A stretch of DNA of 64,000 nucleotides from UBA1433 sp964581565 (GCA_964581565.1 CAZOOZ010000005.1:1-64000); one strand, 5' to 3'. Shown: positions 1 through 9,341, counted from the stretch's first letter. Program-made: numbers and translations. Notes: generated from the letters alone by a model not told the origin.

Positions 1-23
1 GCAAGTAGTTAAGTGCATTTAAA

Positions 24-50
24 AAGGCGGAGATTTTCCGCCTTTTTTTA
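24..50. terminator. Bidirectional intrinsic terminator
   Basis: An 8-bp GC-rich stem (24-31 pairing with 37-44) encloses a 5-nt loop. It is followed by a T run on the plus strand and preceded by an A run that acts as the T run on the minus strand. It can end the minus-strand sigH transcript and any plus-strand gene entering from outside the window. Confidence 0.85.
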
Positions 51-57
51 TTGAAAA

Positions 58-684
58 TTAATTTGCCAGGTAATCGATATTATTCAAACTTTTAAAGAGC
101 TTGCGCTTTATTCTTTGAAGTGCATTATCAACTGTTTTTGTACTCATATTTATTTCACCTGCTATTTCGGCGTATGATTTACATTGCAGATAGCCTTGCA
201 ATATTTTATATTCTAATTCCGATAAATTTTCCTTTGCTGTTTTGATTAGAATTTTAATGCTCTCATTACTGATAATATAATTTTCAGGTTCATATTTGCT
301 CGGAAGAGATAAGATATCTATAATTTTGATGCTTTCATTGTTATAATGTATATTCGCATCGATAGATATGGAATTATTCAGCGGAGTATGCTTGCCGGCC
401 TGAGCTTTTTTGATGACCGTGATGAGATGCCTGTTGATGCATATAGTTGCAAAAATACAAAATGGCACATTTTCATACTCATTATATGTAGTAATTGCTT
501 TATGAAAGCCTATTAAGCCTTCTTGAAATAAATCTTCACATTCCAAACCTTGCATAAAGTATCCTTTTGATTTGTTATAAATCAGTTTAGAATATCTTTT
601 AATTAATATTTGGTCTACAGTTTTGACTCCACAGTTATACAGTCTCACTAATTCCTCGTCTGTACTATCCTGATACTCGTGCAT
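58..684 (-). CDS. sigH: Sporulation RNA polymerase sigma factor SigH (sigma-70 family)
   Basis: This is a sigma factor of about 208 residues, the usual SigH size. Region 2 is visible as CEDLFQEGLIGFHKAI followed by the DNA-melting segment FATICINRHLITVIKK. Region 4 ends with an HTH, SYAEIAGEINMSTKTVDNAL. In spore formers SigH drives early stationary-phase and sporulation genes. The longest frame begins at a TTG (690), but that codon overlaps the AGAGG ribosome site; the ATG at 684 sits 8 nt after AGAGG and is preferred. It is the last gene of thyX-rlmB-yacP-sigH, a common clostridial order. Core-sigma assignment is firm; the SigH name rests on order and motifs. Confidence 0.93.
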   Translation of the reverse strand: MHEYQDSTDEELVRLYNCGVKTVDQILIKRYSKLIYNKSKGYFMQGLECEDLFQEGLIGFHKAITTYNEYENVPFCIFATICINRHLITVIKKAQAGKHTPLNNSISIDANIHYNNESIKIIDILSLPSKYEPENYIISNESIKILIKTAKENLSELEYKILQGYLQCKSYAEIAGEINMSTKTVDNALQRIKRKLFKSLNNIDYLAN

Positions 685-695
685 AGGCAAACCTC

Positions 696-1190
696 TTATT
701 CTTTTAAATCTTTAAGCTTGTCCATAAGTATATGATTGTTTTGAGCCTCACTTTTTGAATGATTATTTTTTTCATATTTTTCTGATAATTGCTTTTCGAT
801 ACGTGTAATGTCTGAAATCAGTTCTGATACAGGAATCCTGATAAGTCCGCTGCTGAGCACCATTTGCTGCAATGTCCAGTCGGATGTTACAACGAATATA
901 TCATCTTTGTTTTTGAATTCAAATATCAGTTCCTCAATAAAAGCGTCGGCAGTTTGCCCTTGTTTCGTATAGATAATCTGTATATTTTCATATTCGCTTT
1001 TTGAGGTTAGTTTTTTATCTGTTTTATAAGCGTCATAAATAACAATAACGTTAATGCCTTTGTAGGATGCATAGTTTTGCAGTGCGTTGTTTAGAATACT
1101 GCGTGCATGATCCAAATCATTTTGAGTATGCTCGGATGTTTTTTCCCAAAAATTAATCACATTATAAGCATCGATGATCAGCGTATCCAT
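696..1190 (-). CDS. yacP: YacP/Rae1-like NYN-domain endoribonuclease
   Basis: A 164-residue NYN (PIN-like) domain protein. The family's acidic metal-binding positions are visible in LIIDAYNVI at the N terminus, IYDA near residue 50, QTADAFIEELI near 80 and VVTSDWTLQQ near 103. B. subtilis YacP (Rae1) is a ribosome-associated endoribonuclease that cuts mRNA in the A site. The gene starts 3 nt after the rlmB stop and ends 11 nt before the preferred sigH start, so all three are probably co-translated. The charged C-terminal tail (from about 130) is poorly conserved in the family. Confidence 0.88.
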   Translation of the reverse strand: MDTLIIDAYNVINFWEKTSEHTQNDLDHARSILNNALQNYASYKGINVIVIYDAYKTDKKLTSKSEYENIQIIYTKQGQTADAFIEELIFEFKNKDDIFVVTSDWTLQQMVLSSGLIRIPVSELISDITRIEKQLSEKYEKNNHSKSEAQNNHILMDKLKDLKE

Positions 1191-1193
1191 TGC

Positions 1194-1916
1194 TCAGTTA
1201 CGTACCCTGCTGATTTTGTGCATAATAATTCCTGCGGCAACCGACACATTGAGTGATGCAACTTCGCCTTTGATAGGAATTTTCACAATGAAATCACATT
1301 TTTCCTTCACAAGACGACTTACACCGCTGCCTTCGGCGCCAAAAACCAAAGCCAACGGCATATCAAAATCAAATGCATCTATATCCTCTCCATCCATATC
1401 TGCACATACAATCCATAAGCCAAGTTTTTTTAACCGATCAATTTCTGTCGATATATTTGTAACTTGAGCAATGGGTATATGGCTGACAGCACCCGCCGAT
1501 GAGCGGTAAACGGTCTCGTTCACTGCCGCCGATCTGTTTTTCGGGATAAGCACACCATGAGAGGCGAAACATTCCGCGCTTCGGATAATCGCGCCGAGAT
1601 TATGGGGATCGCTGATTTGATCCAAAATAATTAAAAATGGTTTTTCGTTTTTATTTTCCGAAATTTTTAAAATTTCATCAGTATCTGCATATTCAAATCC
1701 GGATACAACAGCAATTACTCCCTGATGTTTTTTTGTTTTAGATGTATAATCCATTTTCGTTTTGCTGACTGTTTTTATGCGAATGTTATGCTCTTTTGCC
1801 AAACTTATAATACTACCTAAATGCAGGCCATCGGCGACCATGATGTAATTAATATTGGCATTAGATTTTATAGCTTCTTCGACAGAGCGCCTGCCCTCTA
1901 TATATAAAAAATTCAT
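1194..1916 (-). CDS. rlmB: 23S rRNA 2'-O-ribose methyltransferase, RlmB/TrmH (SpoU) family
   Basis: A 240-residue SpoU-type methyltransferase. The N-terminal substrate-binding part begins with the family-typical YIEGRRSVEEAI. The knotted SAM-binding domain carries all three SpoU motifs: LDQISDPHNLGAIIRSAECF, LVFGAEGSGVS and IPIKGEVASLNVSVAAGI. RlmB methylates G2251 of 23S rRNA in E. coli. The clostridial protein in this locus is normally annotated as the same enzyme, though the exact target base is inferred. It lies between thyX and yacP in the same operon. Confidence 0.92.
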   Translation of the reverse strand: MNFLYIEGRRSVEEAIKSNANINYIMVADGLHLGSIISLAKEHNIRIKTVSKTKMDYTSKTKKHQGVIAVVSGFEYADTDEILKISENKNEKPFLIILDQISDPHNLGAIIRSAECFASHGVLIPKNRSAAVNETVYRSSAGAVSHIPIAQVTNISTEIDRLKKLGLWIVCADMDGEDIDAFDFDMPLALVFGAEGSGVSRLVKEKCDFIVKIPIKGEVASLNVSVAAGIIMHKISRVRN

Positions 1917-1932
1917 AAACTTTGTGGATCCT

Positions 1933-2703
1933 TTACTGAATACTGAATTGCTTTCTTTTTTCTTCTGCTTTACCGCAGCTCATGCGCCCTTCCGGACAAG
2001 GACCGCAAAGACAAGGCGGGCCTGCAAATTTAAAGAGGATCGGGGCTATTTCTTTTACCTGTACTATCATCATTTCACTGAGCTGTCTTATTTCCCATTG
2101 CGCTCTCTCACAGCTCCTTTGCCTGAAAAAATGAAGCAGTTCTCTTGCATTCATGGTAAAAACGATTTTTGTTTCACATGCATTTGGCAATACATATCTC
2201 GCATCCTCTATGGCTTTTTTTTCTGCGGCACTTTTGGCTGCTTTTTCGCTTTTTCCGTTTGAGAGGTATTCTTGTTCATATTTGGCTTTTAAAATATCGG
2301 TTATTTCATCATAGGCTTTTTGAGCATTTGTCATGCCGGATATAAAGATTTTTTTAGCAGCTTCATCTTGTTCTATATCGGGGGGCACTATGTATTCAAA
2401 CTGTCCTTCGCGCACATAACGCTGCGATTTTTGGGAATAACTGGCAACTCTATGTCTTACCAATTGATGTGTCAATGTTCTGCTCACGCCTTCTACTGCA
2501 AATGTAAAACTCACATGTTCAATCGGAGACATGTGGCCCATAGCAATCAGTGTGTTTAAAAACTTTTCAGTAGAATCCTTGTCCAAATTTTCCATAATCT
2601 TATTTGTTCCTGCATTGGAATAGCAGAGCTTGGCTGCTGCCGCAACAACTTTCTGTGGATTCGGAGTATGTTCGATAATATTTACTTTTAAATCTGTTTT
2701 CAT
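1933..2703 (-). CDS. thyX: FAD-dependent thymidylate synthase ThyX
   Basis: A 256-residue flavin-dependent thymidylate synthase, which makes dTMP from dUMP with methylene-THF, FAD and NADPH. The ThyX motif RHRxxSxxxxSxRY is present as RHRVASYSQKSQRY. Upstream lies HMSPIEHVSFTF, and the C-terminal half has the NARELLHFFRQRSCERAQWEIR block that forms the dUMP site. A Cys-rich tail, PPCLCGPCPEGRMSCGK, ends the protein and is usual in clostridial ThyX. An AGAGG site precedes the ATG. First gene of the operon toward sigH. Confidence 0.95.
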   Translation of the reverse strand: MKTDLKVNIIEHTPNPQKVVAAAAKLCYSNAGTNKIMENLDKDSTEKFLNTLIAMGHMSPIEHVSFTFAVEGVSRTLTHQLVRHRVASYSQKSQRYVREGQFEYIVPPDIEQDEAAKKIFISGMTNAQKAYDEITDILKAKYEQEYLSNGKSEKAAKSAAEKKAIEDARYVLPNACETKIVFTMNARELLHFFRQRSCERAQWEIRQLSEMMIVQVKEIAPILFKFAGPPCLCGPCPEGRMSCGKAEEKRKQFSIQ

Positions 2704-2789
2704 TCTAAATACCTCTACTATATATCAATAATTGTAAAAGAACCCTAAAAATTTGTCGAATTATTTAAAAAAGTTTAAACATAAAAACC

Positions 2790-2823
2790 AATCAAAATAT
2801 CATTTCTTAACAATATTTTGATT
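2790..2823 (-). terminator. Candidate terminator hairpin for spoIIID
   Basis: An 11-bp AT-rich perfect inverted repeat (2790-2800 with 2813-2823) lies just past the spoIIID stop. Read on the minus strand it is followed by GG and five Ts. The stem is AT-rich, so it may be weak. Confidence 0.45.
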
Positions 2824-2863
2824 ATCATCATTGTATCATATATCCCTTCAAAAATAAAAAGAG

Positions 2864-3115
2864 TTATTTATTATCACTATATTTTTGTTTTGTTGCAAAA
2901 CCTCCCCTGATATGACGTTCAGATTTATTTTTTTCCAAAATTTCACGTACACTATGCGCCAATTGCTTGTTAATCGATAGTAAGCGTTCAGTCATATCTT
3001 TATGTACAGTACTTTTGCTGATCATAAATTTTTTAGCAGTTTTTCGAACAGTAGCTCCTGTTTCAAGTATGTACTGAGCTTCATTTAAACATCTTTGCGC
3101 AATATAATCTTTCAT
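2864..3115 (-). CDS. spoIIID: Sporulation transcriptional regulator SpoIIID
   Basis: An 83-residue DNA-binding protein, the normal SpoIIID length. It starts MKDYIAQRCLNEAQYILET, followed by an HTH (ATVRKTAKKFMISKSTVHKD) and a basic C-terminal region. SpoIIID acts in the mother cell as both activator and repressor of sigma-E and sigma-K genes. The open frame extends upstream to 3295, but that part looks non-coding. The ATG at 3115 has a strong GGGGGAG site directly upstream, so I use it. The protein indicates a spore-forming host. Confidence 0.95.
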   Translation of the reverse strand: MKDYIAQRCLNEAQYILETGATVRKTAKKFMISKSTVHKDMTERLLSINKQLAHSVREILEKNKSERHIRGGFATKQKYSDNK

Positions 3116-3350
3116 AGTCCACTCCCCCAAAATCGTCTTAATTAATAAATATGTAATAAAAAAGTGGATTATACTTGCGGCATTAAAATAAACAACAGCA
3201 GATAATATACGAATTTTTAAAAATGAAATATAAAGATTTTCTGTATAAAAATTTTTGGTGACTATTTTATGACTTGACATAAGTATAATTTGCATACATG
3301 AGTAGAAAAATCTCTAAAATTAGCAGAAAAAGTTTTATAAAATTTTTAAA

Positions 3351-3360
3351 GAAGGAGGAG
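3351..3360 (+). promoter_or_regulatory. Strong ribosome binding site of the surface protein
   Basis: GAAGGAGGAG, a near-perfect anti-Shine-Dalgarno match, lies 5 nt before the ATG at 3366. It fixes the start of the secreted repeat protein. Confidence 0.85.
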
Positions 3361-3365
3361 AAAGC

Positions 3366-6046
3366 ATGAAAAGCAAAAAAATAATTGCAATTTTTACGAT
3401 ATTTTTACTGCTGGTGAGTTTCATACCGACAACTATATTTGCTTGTCCGACCCCTGATCCGACACCAGTTACTGTAGATGTAAAGATTTATCAAAAAGAT
3501 GGCGGGCATTATGACTATATCAAGACGTATACGTTACATCTTACGCAGACTGAATTCAATGGTTTATGGACGTTATCAAATATGACGTTAACAACAGCGC
3601 TGTATAATGATTATGATGTATTGGCTGATTTATTTGCAGCGCCTATCACTGCAAGTAATGTGGTGAACAATGGTCAAATCTATTGTCAATACACTTCAAA
3701 TAATTATTATGTGGTTACTATCAAATTAAAAGAGGGACTATTAGACAGCAACATAAAATTTGTGGCAGGGCCCGGCGGGTCCTTTGCACCGGGTGAACAG
3801 ACAGTATTTAACAATATTGAGTATAATACTGAATGGGAAGATGCCATTGATGTGCCAACACCTGTAGCAAACAGCGGTTATACATTTAACGTTTGGTCGC
3901 CATCGCTTCCGTCAGATCATTCAAAGATAACTGAAGATGCGACCTATACAGCAACATTTACAGCTATAAAGTATGATATTACATATTATCTAAACAGCGG
4001 AACAAATTATGCCGCAAATCCATCGCAATACACGGTGGAAGATACGGTCTCTATCCAGGATCCGTCAAAATACGGATACACATTCGCGGGATGGTATGAA
4101 GATGCGGCCTACACAACACCGGCAACGACATCGTTTGGACCCGGTGTAACGGGAGCAAAAACTTTCTATGCGAAATGGGAAAAAGACAGCAGTTTTTGGT
4201 CTGATATAGAATTTACGACAGACGGACATGGAACGTTGTCGGGAACGACACTGTTCCAGGATATTTTGGATGGTACATTATGGGGAGACGTGATCACAGT
4301 TCCGGGATTTACACCTGATGCAGGATATGAAGGCGGCACATGGAGTCCTTCGATTCCTTCAAATGATACAGCGATCACGGAAAGTCAAACCTATACGGTA
4401 AGCTTTACGGCCACAGAGTATGCTATTACATATTATCTGTATGACGGAACAAATAATAACGCAAATCCGTCAAAATACACGGTGGAAGATACGGTCTCTA
4501 TCCAGGATCCATCAAGATACGGATACACTTTTGCAGGGTGGTATACGGATAACACCTTTACCACACCGGCAACGACATCGTTTGGGCCCGGTGTAACGGG
4601 AGCAAAAACTTTCTATGCGAAATGGGAAAAAGATTCGAGTCTCTGGTATAGCATTACTTTTGCAGCCGGAACAAACGGTACATTATCCGGAACTACAAGT
4701 TTCGATGATATCTTAAACGGTACACTTTGGGGCACGGCTATCACAGCGGTTCCGATTCCTGTAGCAGACAGCGGATACGCATTTGACTATTGGTCACCTG
4801 CAATTCCGACAGACGATACGGCAATCACAGCAAGTGCAACTTACACGGCAGTCTTCGCAGTGGATGAAAATGAAAATGGTACGCCTGATTACAGAGAATA
4901 TCATGATGTAACATTCACAGCGGGAACCAACGGCTCATTGAGCGGCACCGCAAGCTTTGAAGATATACTTTACGGCACAGAATGGGACAGTGTTATCACA
5001 GTTCCGACTCCTGTAGCAGACAGCGGATATGCATTTGNNNNNNNNNNNNNNNNNNNNNNNNNNNNNNNNNNNNNNNNNNNNNNNNNNNNNNNNNNNNNNN
5101 NNNNNNNNNNNNNNNNNNNNNNNNNNNNNNNNNNNNNGGCACAAATGGTTCCCTAACAGGAACAGATGAATATACAAATATATTAACGGGAACACTTTGG
5201 GGCAGTGCCATTCCGGTAGTTCCGACCCCTGTAGCCGATAGTGGATATACCTTTGATTATTGGGATGCAGCTATTCCGGCAGATGATACGGCAATCACAG
5301 CAAGTGTAACTTACACAGCGGTCTTTGCGGTAGATGAAAACGGTAATGATATTCCCGATTACAAGGAACCTCATTATACTGTAACATTTACAACAGATGG
5401 CAACGGCACACTAAGCGGAAAAGTAGTTTACACCAACATCCTTACGGGCTTAAATTTTAATCAAGCAGGTATTACAATACCGGCAACTTCAGCCGATAGC
5501 GGATACACGTTTAGCAGATGGACTTACAATGGAGCAACAGTAAATTTAGCGACAGTTGCTATTAACAAAAACATGACATGCATCGCAGATTTTACGGCAA
5601 ATACAACTCCATCAGTGACGACAACGACAACAACGACTCCGCCGACGACAACGATCGAGGAAGAGGAGATTCCGCTTTCGCCGGTAACACCGGAAGAGCC
5701 GACTATCATAGAAGAAGAGCCGACTCCCACGGCACCGGGTGAACCTGTACTCGCACTTGTTAATTTGATCTGTGTACTTATAACCTTAATTGGAATGCTC
5801 TATCTGTTTGGATCGAGAGATTCACAAAGACAGCAAAGAGAACGCAGACGAAAAGCAACACGCTTTATCGGATTCTTGATGGCAGTTGGTGCAGCAGTGG
5901 CTTTCTACTTAACAGAGCCGCTCGTGTACAATTTCAGATGGGTTGATTCATGGACAATACTCATGGTAGCAATCACACTCGTTCAATTTATTATCATTGG
6001 TATAACAAACAAAAAAGAAGACGAATCTGAAATGAAACAAGCTTAG
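3366..6046 (+). CDS. Large secreted, membrane-anchored repeat protein (InlB-type B-repeats), interrupted by assembly gap
   Basis: The protein opens with a signal peptide (KK, then a hydrophobic run, ending near IFACPTPDPTP). Two Listeria-Bacteroides (flg_new) repeats of the form YxITYYL...YGYTFAGWY...TFYAKWEK follow, at about 3970-4180 and 4420-4630. Several units of about 84 aa of the type GTNGxLSGT...PVADSGYxFDYW...TYTAVFAVDENxNGxPDY come next. The end has a Thr-rich and a Glu/Pro-rich linker and three hydrophobic segments separated by a basic loop (SRDSQRQQRERRRKATR). No LPXTG is seen. The N run shifts the frame: reading is in one frame to 5037 and in another from 5138 to 6046. I treat the two parts as one gene because the repeats continue. 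Function, probably adhesion or envelope, is inferred. Confidence 0.8.
4027..4186 (+). repeat. Direct repeat copy 1 (160 bp) within the surface protein gene
   Basis: This stretch is nearly identical to 4474-4633 (offset 447 bp). Long shared blocks cover the YTVEDTVSIQDPS and PATTSFGPGVTGAKTFYAKWEK coding parts. The high DNA identity suggests recent duplication or gene conversion. Confidence 0.8.
4474..4633 (+). repeat. Direct repeat copy 2 (160 bp) within the surface protein gene
   Basis: Second copy of the 160-bp repeat at 4027-4186, with a few substitutions mostly around the AGWYEDAAY / AGWYTDNTF segment. Confidence 0.8.
5038..5137. other. Assembly gap (100 N)
   Basis: Exactly 100 undetermined bases lie inside the repeat array of the surface protein. 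Round length suggests a placeholder. Restoring the reading frame needs a true length of 2 modulo 3; finishing the interrupted repeat unit alone would need 137 bases, which satisfies this. Confidence 0.95.
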
Positions 6047-6060
6047 ATAATATAAAGTAA

Positions 6061-6090
6061 AAAAGCATCTGAAAAGATGCTTTTTTATTT
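6061..6090. terminator. Bidirectional terminator between convergent genes
   Basis: A 10-bp stem (6061-6070 with 6075-6084) with a GAAA loop is followed by a T run. An A run on the other side gives a T run on the minus strand. It separates the surface protein gene from the convergent BTAD regulator gene. Confidence 0.85.
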
Positions 6091-6105
6091 GTTTACAATA
6101 TTATT

Positions 6106-7293
6106 TTAAGTAATGGGATCCTGTAGGCTTAATTTAGAGATAAGGCGCAATTTATTTTGTTTTATATAAAATTCATAATTTTTTTCAATTCGTTCAACAA
6201 CAATCCTGGATTTTTCAATCGATTCGGTTGCCAACATAAGGATGTATTGAGCTTTGCTGTACTGAGCAAAAGTGTCTCCTTTACGCAGAGATTTTTTTAG
6301 CACATCTCTAAGTTCAAGCATAGCATTCTGCAGGATTGGATTTTCAGGAATATTTCCTTTATGATCAGTAATTGTAATCAAAAGCAGCACAATGGAACGT
6401 TTTTGCCGATCGGTTGCCCTGGCCACCATCTGATACATTTGTTTAAAAACTTCATAGCTGCAAAAATAAGCGCCTCGTATCGGTGTCTGATCTTTTGTTG
6501 CTTCGCGTAAATCTTCTTTTATAATTAAGATGTCCTGTTCGATTTTATTTACTTTTTTAGATGCCTTCAGATAAATTTCTTTAATCTCCGAGCATAATTC
6601 AACACCGAGTTCATCTAAAAAAATTCTGCTGACACGAAAATATGTATTTACAATAACGGAGTTCATATTTAAATCAAATAACGCTTTGAACATATAAAGA
6701 TAGAAATCTTCATTATAAGGCTCAATAAAATTGACTAAATTGGCAACCGTCAATATTTCATTATATCTTTCATCGGCATACAGTATTTCTAAATATTCAA
6801 TGACTACATCAATATATTTTTTCTTATAATAAGTTGAACGCTGCACCACCCACTCTTCATCATAAAGCTGCGGCAGAAAATCACCTTTATATAAGTCAAT
6901 GATGCTTGCGTAAATATCGAGTTTCTTATTCATATCACTGTCTTTGAGACCATCAAGAAGTTTTTCAAATATTTCAATATCTAAGATAAGTTCATTTTGA
7001 TTGTTCCATTTATAACTTCCTTCTTCAAAGAGAATATAAGATTGATCTCCCAGCTCTTTGCGCAAGTTGTAGACCGTGTTTTTCAGGGCGCTCTGAGGAT
7101 TGGTGATATCTTCATCTTCGTTATACATAATATCCATTAAGCGGGAAGGAGAAAGCGTTGTATTTTTATATATGACAAGCAATGCCAGTAGTTTCCAATG
7201 TCTATGCAGCCTGCCTGCACCGCGCTGTAAGATGATGTTATCTATCTCGACAGACATGCCCCCAAAAAGATTTATTTTTATTACATGGTTCAT
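6106..7293 (-). CDS. BTAD-type winged-helix transcriptional regulator with degenerate GGDEF-like tail
   Basis: The N terminus resembles an OmpR/SARP winged helix: INLFGGMSVEID, WKLLALLVIY, and ALKNTVYNLRKEL as recognition region. A helical bacterial transcriptional activator (BTAD) domain covers about residues 105-250, with YKGDFLPQLYDEEWV typical of that family. The last 120 residues look like a decayed GGDEF fold: IVLLLITITD, LRKGDTFAQYSKAQYILML, then VVERIEK. SKAQY stands where GGDEF would be, so it is unlikely to make c-di-GMP. The frame can start at GTG 7302, but that codon is part of the AGGTG ribosome site of the ATG at 7293. It lies downstream of the pilus-like cluster and may regulate it; target unknown. 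Confidence 0.75.
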   Translation of the reverse strand: MNHVIKINLFGGMSVEIDNIILQRGAGRLHRHWKLLALLVIYKNTTLSPSRLMDIMYNEDEDITNPQSALKNTVYNLRKELGDQSYILFEEGSYKWNNQNELILDIEIFEKLLDGLKDSDMNKKLDIYASIIDLYKGDFLPQLYDEEWVVQRSTYYKKKYIDVVIEYLEILYADERYNEILTVANLVNFIEPYNEDFYLYMFKALFDLNMNSVIVNTYFRVSRIFLDELGVELCSEIKEIYLKASKKVNKIEQDILIIKEDLREATKDQTPIRGAYFCSYEVFKQMYQMVARATDRQKRSIVLLLITITDHKGNIPENPILQNAMLELRDVLKKSLRKGDTFAQYSKAQYILMLATESIEKSRIVVERIEKNYEFYIKQNKLRLISKLSLQDPIT

Positions 7294-7353
7294 TGTTAAC
7301 ACCTGCCAAAAATAATTTTCTAAGGCTGATTTTTATAATAGTATATAATAAAA

Positions 7354-8406
7354 TTATATTTTCTTTGCAATAAATTCAGGATTTTGGCTGTATCGCAAGG
7401 CATCTTCTGCTGTGATTTTTTGCTTCTTGACCAAATTGATCAGGCTGTTATCCATGCTGCACATACCGTTGGATGCAGAAGAGTTAATAACTGTGTTGAA
7501 TTGATGCGTCTTTGATTCGCGAATCATATTTTGTATTGCGTTATTGACATACATGATTTCAAAAGCCGGAACATTTCCGCCGCCTATAGCCGGTATCAGC
7601 TGTTGACACACGACCGCTTTTAACACCATAGAAAGCTGAAATCTTATTTGCGGTTGCTGGTTCGGAGGAAAAACATCAATCACGCGATCGATCGTATTTG
7701 TTGCGTTGGATGTATGAAGTGTGGAAATGATAAGGTGACCTGTCTCGGATGCTGTTATTGCAGTTTGAATCGTTTCAAAATCACGCATTTCACCAAGTAG
7801 CACCACATCAGGCGATTGACGCAGAGATGCGCGCAACGCGCTTAAATAACTCGTGGTATCGGTATGGATTTCACGCTGAGAGATAATACTTTTTTTATTG
7901 CTGTGCAGATATTCTATAGGGTCTTCAAGCGTGATAATATGGTTGTTATAATGTGTATTGATAGTATCTATCATGCAAGCCAGTGTTGTTGTTTTTCCGC
8001 TGCCTGCGGGACCTGCAAATAAAATCAGACCCTTGGTGATATGTGCAATATCCATCACGTCTTGCGGAATATTCAGCTGCTGATAGCTCGGCAAGCCGAA
8101 CATAATAATACGTATTACGGCAGCAAGCGAACCGCGTTGCTGAAAAGTGCAAACACGAAAGCGGGACAGACCGCTGATAGTTAAAGAAAAATCGTCATCT
8201 CCCGACATTAAAAAAGGCTGAATCTCACGTTTTGCCTGTTTATAGATTTCTTCAATAAAATCTTTGGAATCTTCAGGGGAAATTTTTTTATCTGTCTGAG
8301 GCAATATTTGTCCGTCGATTTTATAGGAGAGAAACTGCCCAGCGATAATAAAGATATCGGATGCTTTTTTTTCAACGGCTTGCTGTAATATTTTATCTAA
8401 TTTCAT
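7354..8406 (-). CDS. pilT: PilT-like type IV pilus ATPase
   Basis: A 350-residue secretion ATPase. Visible are Walker A GPAGSGKTTT, the Asp box ITLEDPIEYLH, Walker B DVVLLGEMRDFETI and the His box TGHLIISTLHT. GEMRDxETI and the C-terminal AIQNMIRE (AIRNLIRE in classical PilT) favour the retraction subfamily over PilB. It ends a cluster that starts with a PilC-like platform protein. No PilB is seen in the window, so either this ATPase does all the work or a PilB lies elsewhere. An AGGTG site precedes the ATG. Confidence 0.9.
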   Translation of the reverse strand: MKLDKILQQAVEKKASDIFIIAGQFLSYKIDGQILPQTDKKISPEDSKDFIEEIYKQAKREIQPFLMSGDDDFSLTISGLSRFRVCTFQQRGSLAAVIRIIMFGLPSYQQLNIPQDVMDIAHITKGLILFAGPAGSGKTTTLACMIDTINTHYNNHIITLEDPIEYLHSNKKSIISQREIHTDTTSYLSALRASLRQSPDVVLLGEMRDFETIQTAITASETGHLIISTLHTSNATNTIDRVIDVFPPNQQPQIRFQLSMVLKAVVCQQLIPAIGGGNVPAFEIMYVNNAIQNMIRESKTHQFNTVINSSASNGMCSMDNSLINLVKKQKITAEDALRYSQNPEFIAKKI

Positions 8407-8429
8407 AACAACACCTATTTTGAATTTTA

Positions 8430-8903
8430 TTACTTATATACATCGATCGTATCGTCAATTGTAAAATCACCGGTATTTACTTTTTTCCATTGCATGATTT
8501 CATACGTTTTATCAGAAATTGATGTTATTTTAATAATAACCTGTAAAGTTTGCGTGCCATCTATCATTTCATCATAAGATATATACAATATATCATCTTT
8601 TGCTTCACAGTTAAAGTCATAATTTTTGCATTGGCGATGCAAATAGTCCACTTGTTCACTTTTATCGGCAAAAGAGGCCGAAGCTTGAGTCAGTAAAGTA
8701 TAAATAATCTGTAAATTTTGCGTAGCTTTGGAATCGGCATTATAATAAGCGTTGACAAAGGATACATATTTGTCGGTTAAATTCATTTCGTGTTTTGCCG
8801 TAAGCAATGAAAGCGTTGCAAACAACGTAAGACAGAGAACGGCAAAAATCATAATGAGAGAAGAAGTGCCTATACTAAGAGAAAATCGATATTTTGTTTT
8901 CAT
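8430..8903 (-). CDS. Single-pass membrane protein of the pilus-like cluster, unknown function
   Basis: This 157-residue protein has one N-terminal hydrophobic segment (SLIMIFAVLCLTLFATLSLL, about 15-35) after a short basic leader, then a polar domain with two Cys residues near residue 92. I do not recognise a named domain. It abuts the upstream gene with no gap and is followed by pilT, so a role as a minor pilin-like or assembly component is inferred from position. A GGTGATT site precedes the ATG. Confidence 0.7.
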   Translation of the reverse strand: MKTKYRFSLSIGTSSLIMIFAVLCLTLFATLSLLTAKHEMNLTDKYVSFVNAYYNADSKATQNLQIIYTLLTQASASFADKSEQVDYLHRQCKNYDFNCEAKDDILYISYDEMIDGTQTLQVIIKITSISDKTYEIMQWKKVNTGDFTIDDTIDVYK

Positions 8904-9341
8904 TCAATCACCACCTGCAGTCGTATCGACAAAAGTGACCGCTGAGAGCGAATACAGCGTAGTTGTATCTTTTACAATTGTAAGATCGGCAGAGATGATA
9001 TTCTCTTGAACAGGGTTAATTGTAAAAGTAAGCTTGTATATATAATCGCTTTTTTTGGTGACATTCCAGTTTTTATCATAGGTGATGCTCACTGTGTTAT
9101 TATTTTGCGTGCCACCAAGCAAGGAAGCGATTTCCTTTGCGTCGGCATCGGTTGCTTTAAAGCATTCGACTGCATTTTGCGCGGCAAGTACGCTATTATT
9201 TAAATCATAGCTTTGTGTGCTTGCGATCTTTGCTTTAACAAAGAGATTGATGCAAACAGCCGTGCAAAAAGAAAAAAACAATAAAACGATAATTAACTCT
9301 AATAAAAACAAACTGGATTTTTTTAAAGTTTGATCAGTCAA
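8904..9341 (-). CDS. Prepilin-like membrane protein of the pilus-like cluster
   Basis: A 145-residue protein whose N terminus, KKSSLFLLELIIVLLFFSF, resembles a type IV pilin transmembrane helix. The Glu corresponds to the conserved E5 if processing occurs after the second Ser. The usual Gly before the cleavage point is absent, so processing by a prepilin peptidase is uncertain. The rest is a polar globular domain. The start codon is TTG, with AAAGGA about 9 nt upstream. It lies between the DUF4860-like protein and the 157-aa membrane protein. Confidence 0.7.
   Translation of the reverse strand: MTDQTLKKSSLFLLELIIVLLFFSFCTAVCINLFVKAKIASTQSYDLNNSVLAAQNAVECFKATDADAKEIASLLGGTQNNNTVSITYDKNWNVTKKSDYIYKLTFTINPVQENIISADLTIVKDTTTLYSLSAVTFVDTTAGGD

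Noticed and set aside
2864..3295. Extended 143-residue SpoIIID
   Set aside because: The first 60 residues look non-coding, and a strong ribosome site precedes the internal ATG at 3115.
4935..5211. Minus-strand open frames across the N run
   Set aside because: They exist only because Ns break no frame, and they lie opposite a clear coding repeat array.
3900..5400. Possible CRISPR-like array of repeats
   Set aside because: The repeats are long (160-255 bp), in frame and encode protein domain repeats; there are no short repeats with unique spacers.
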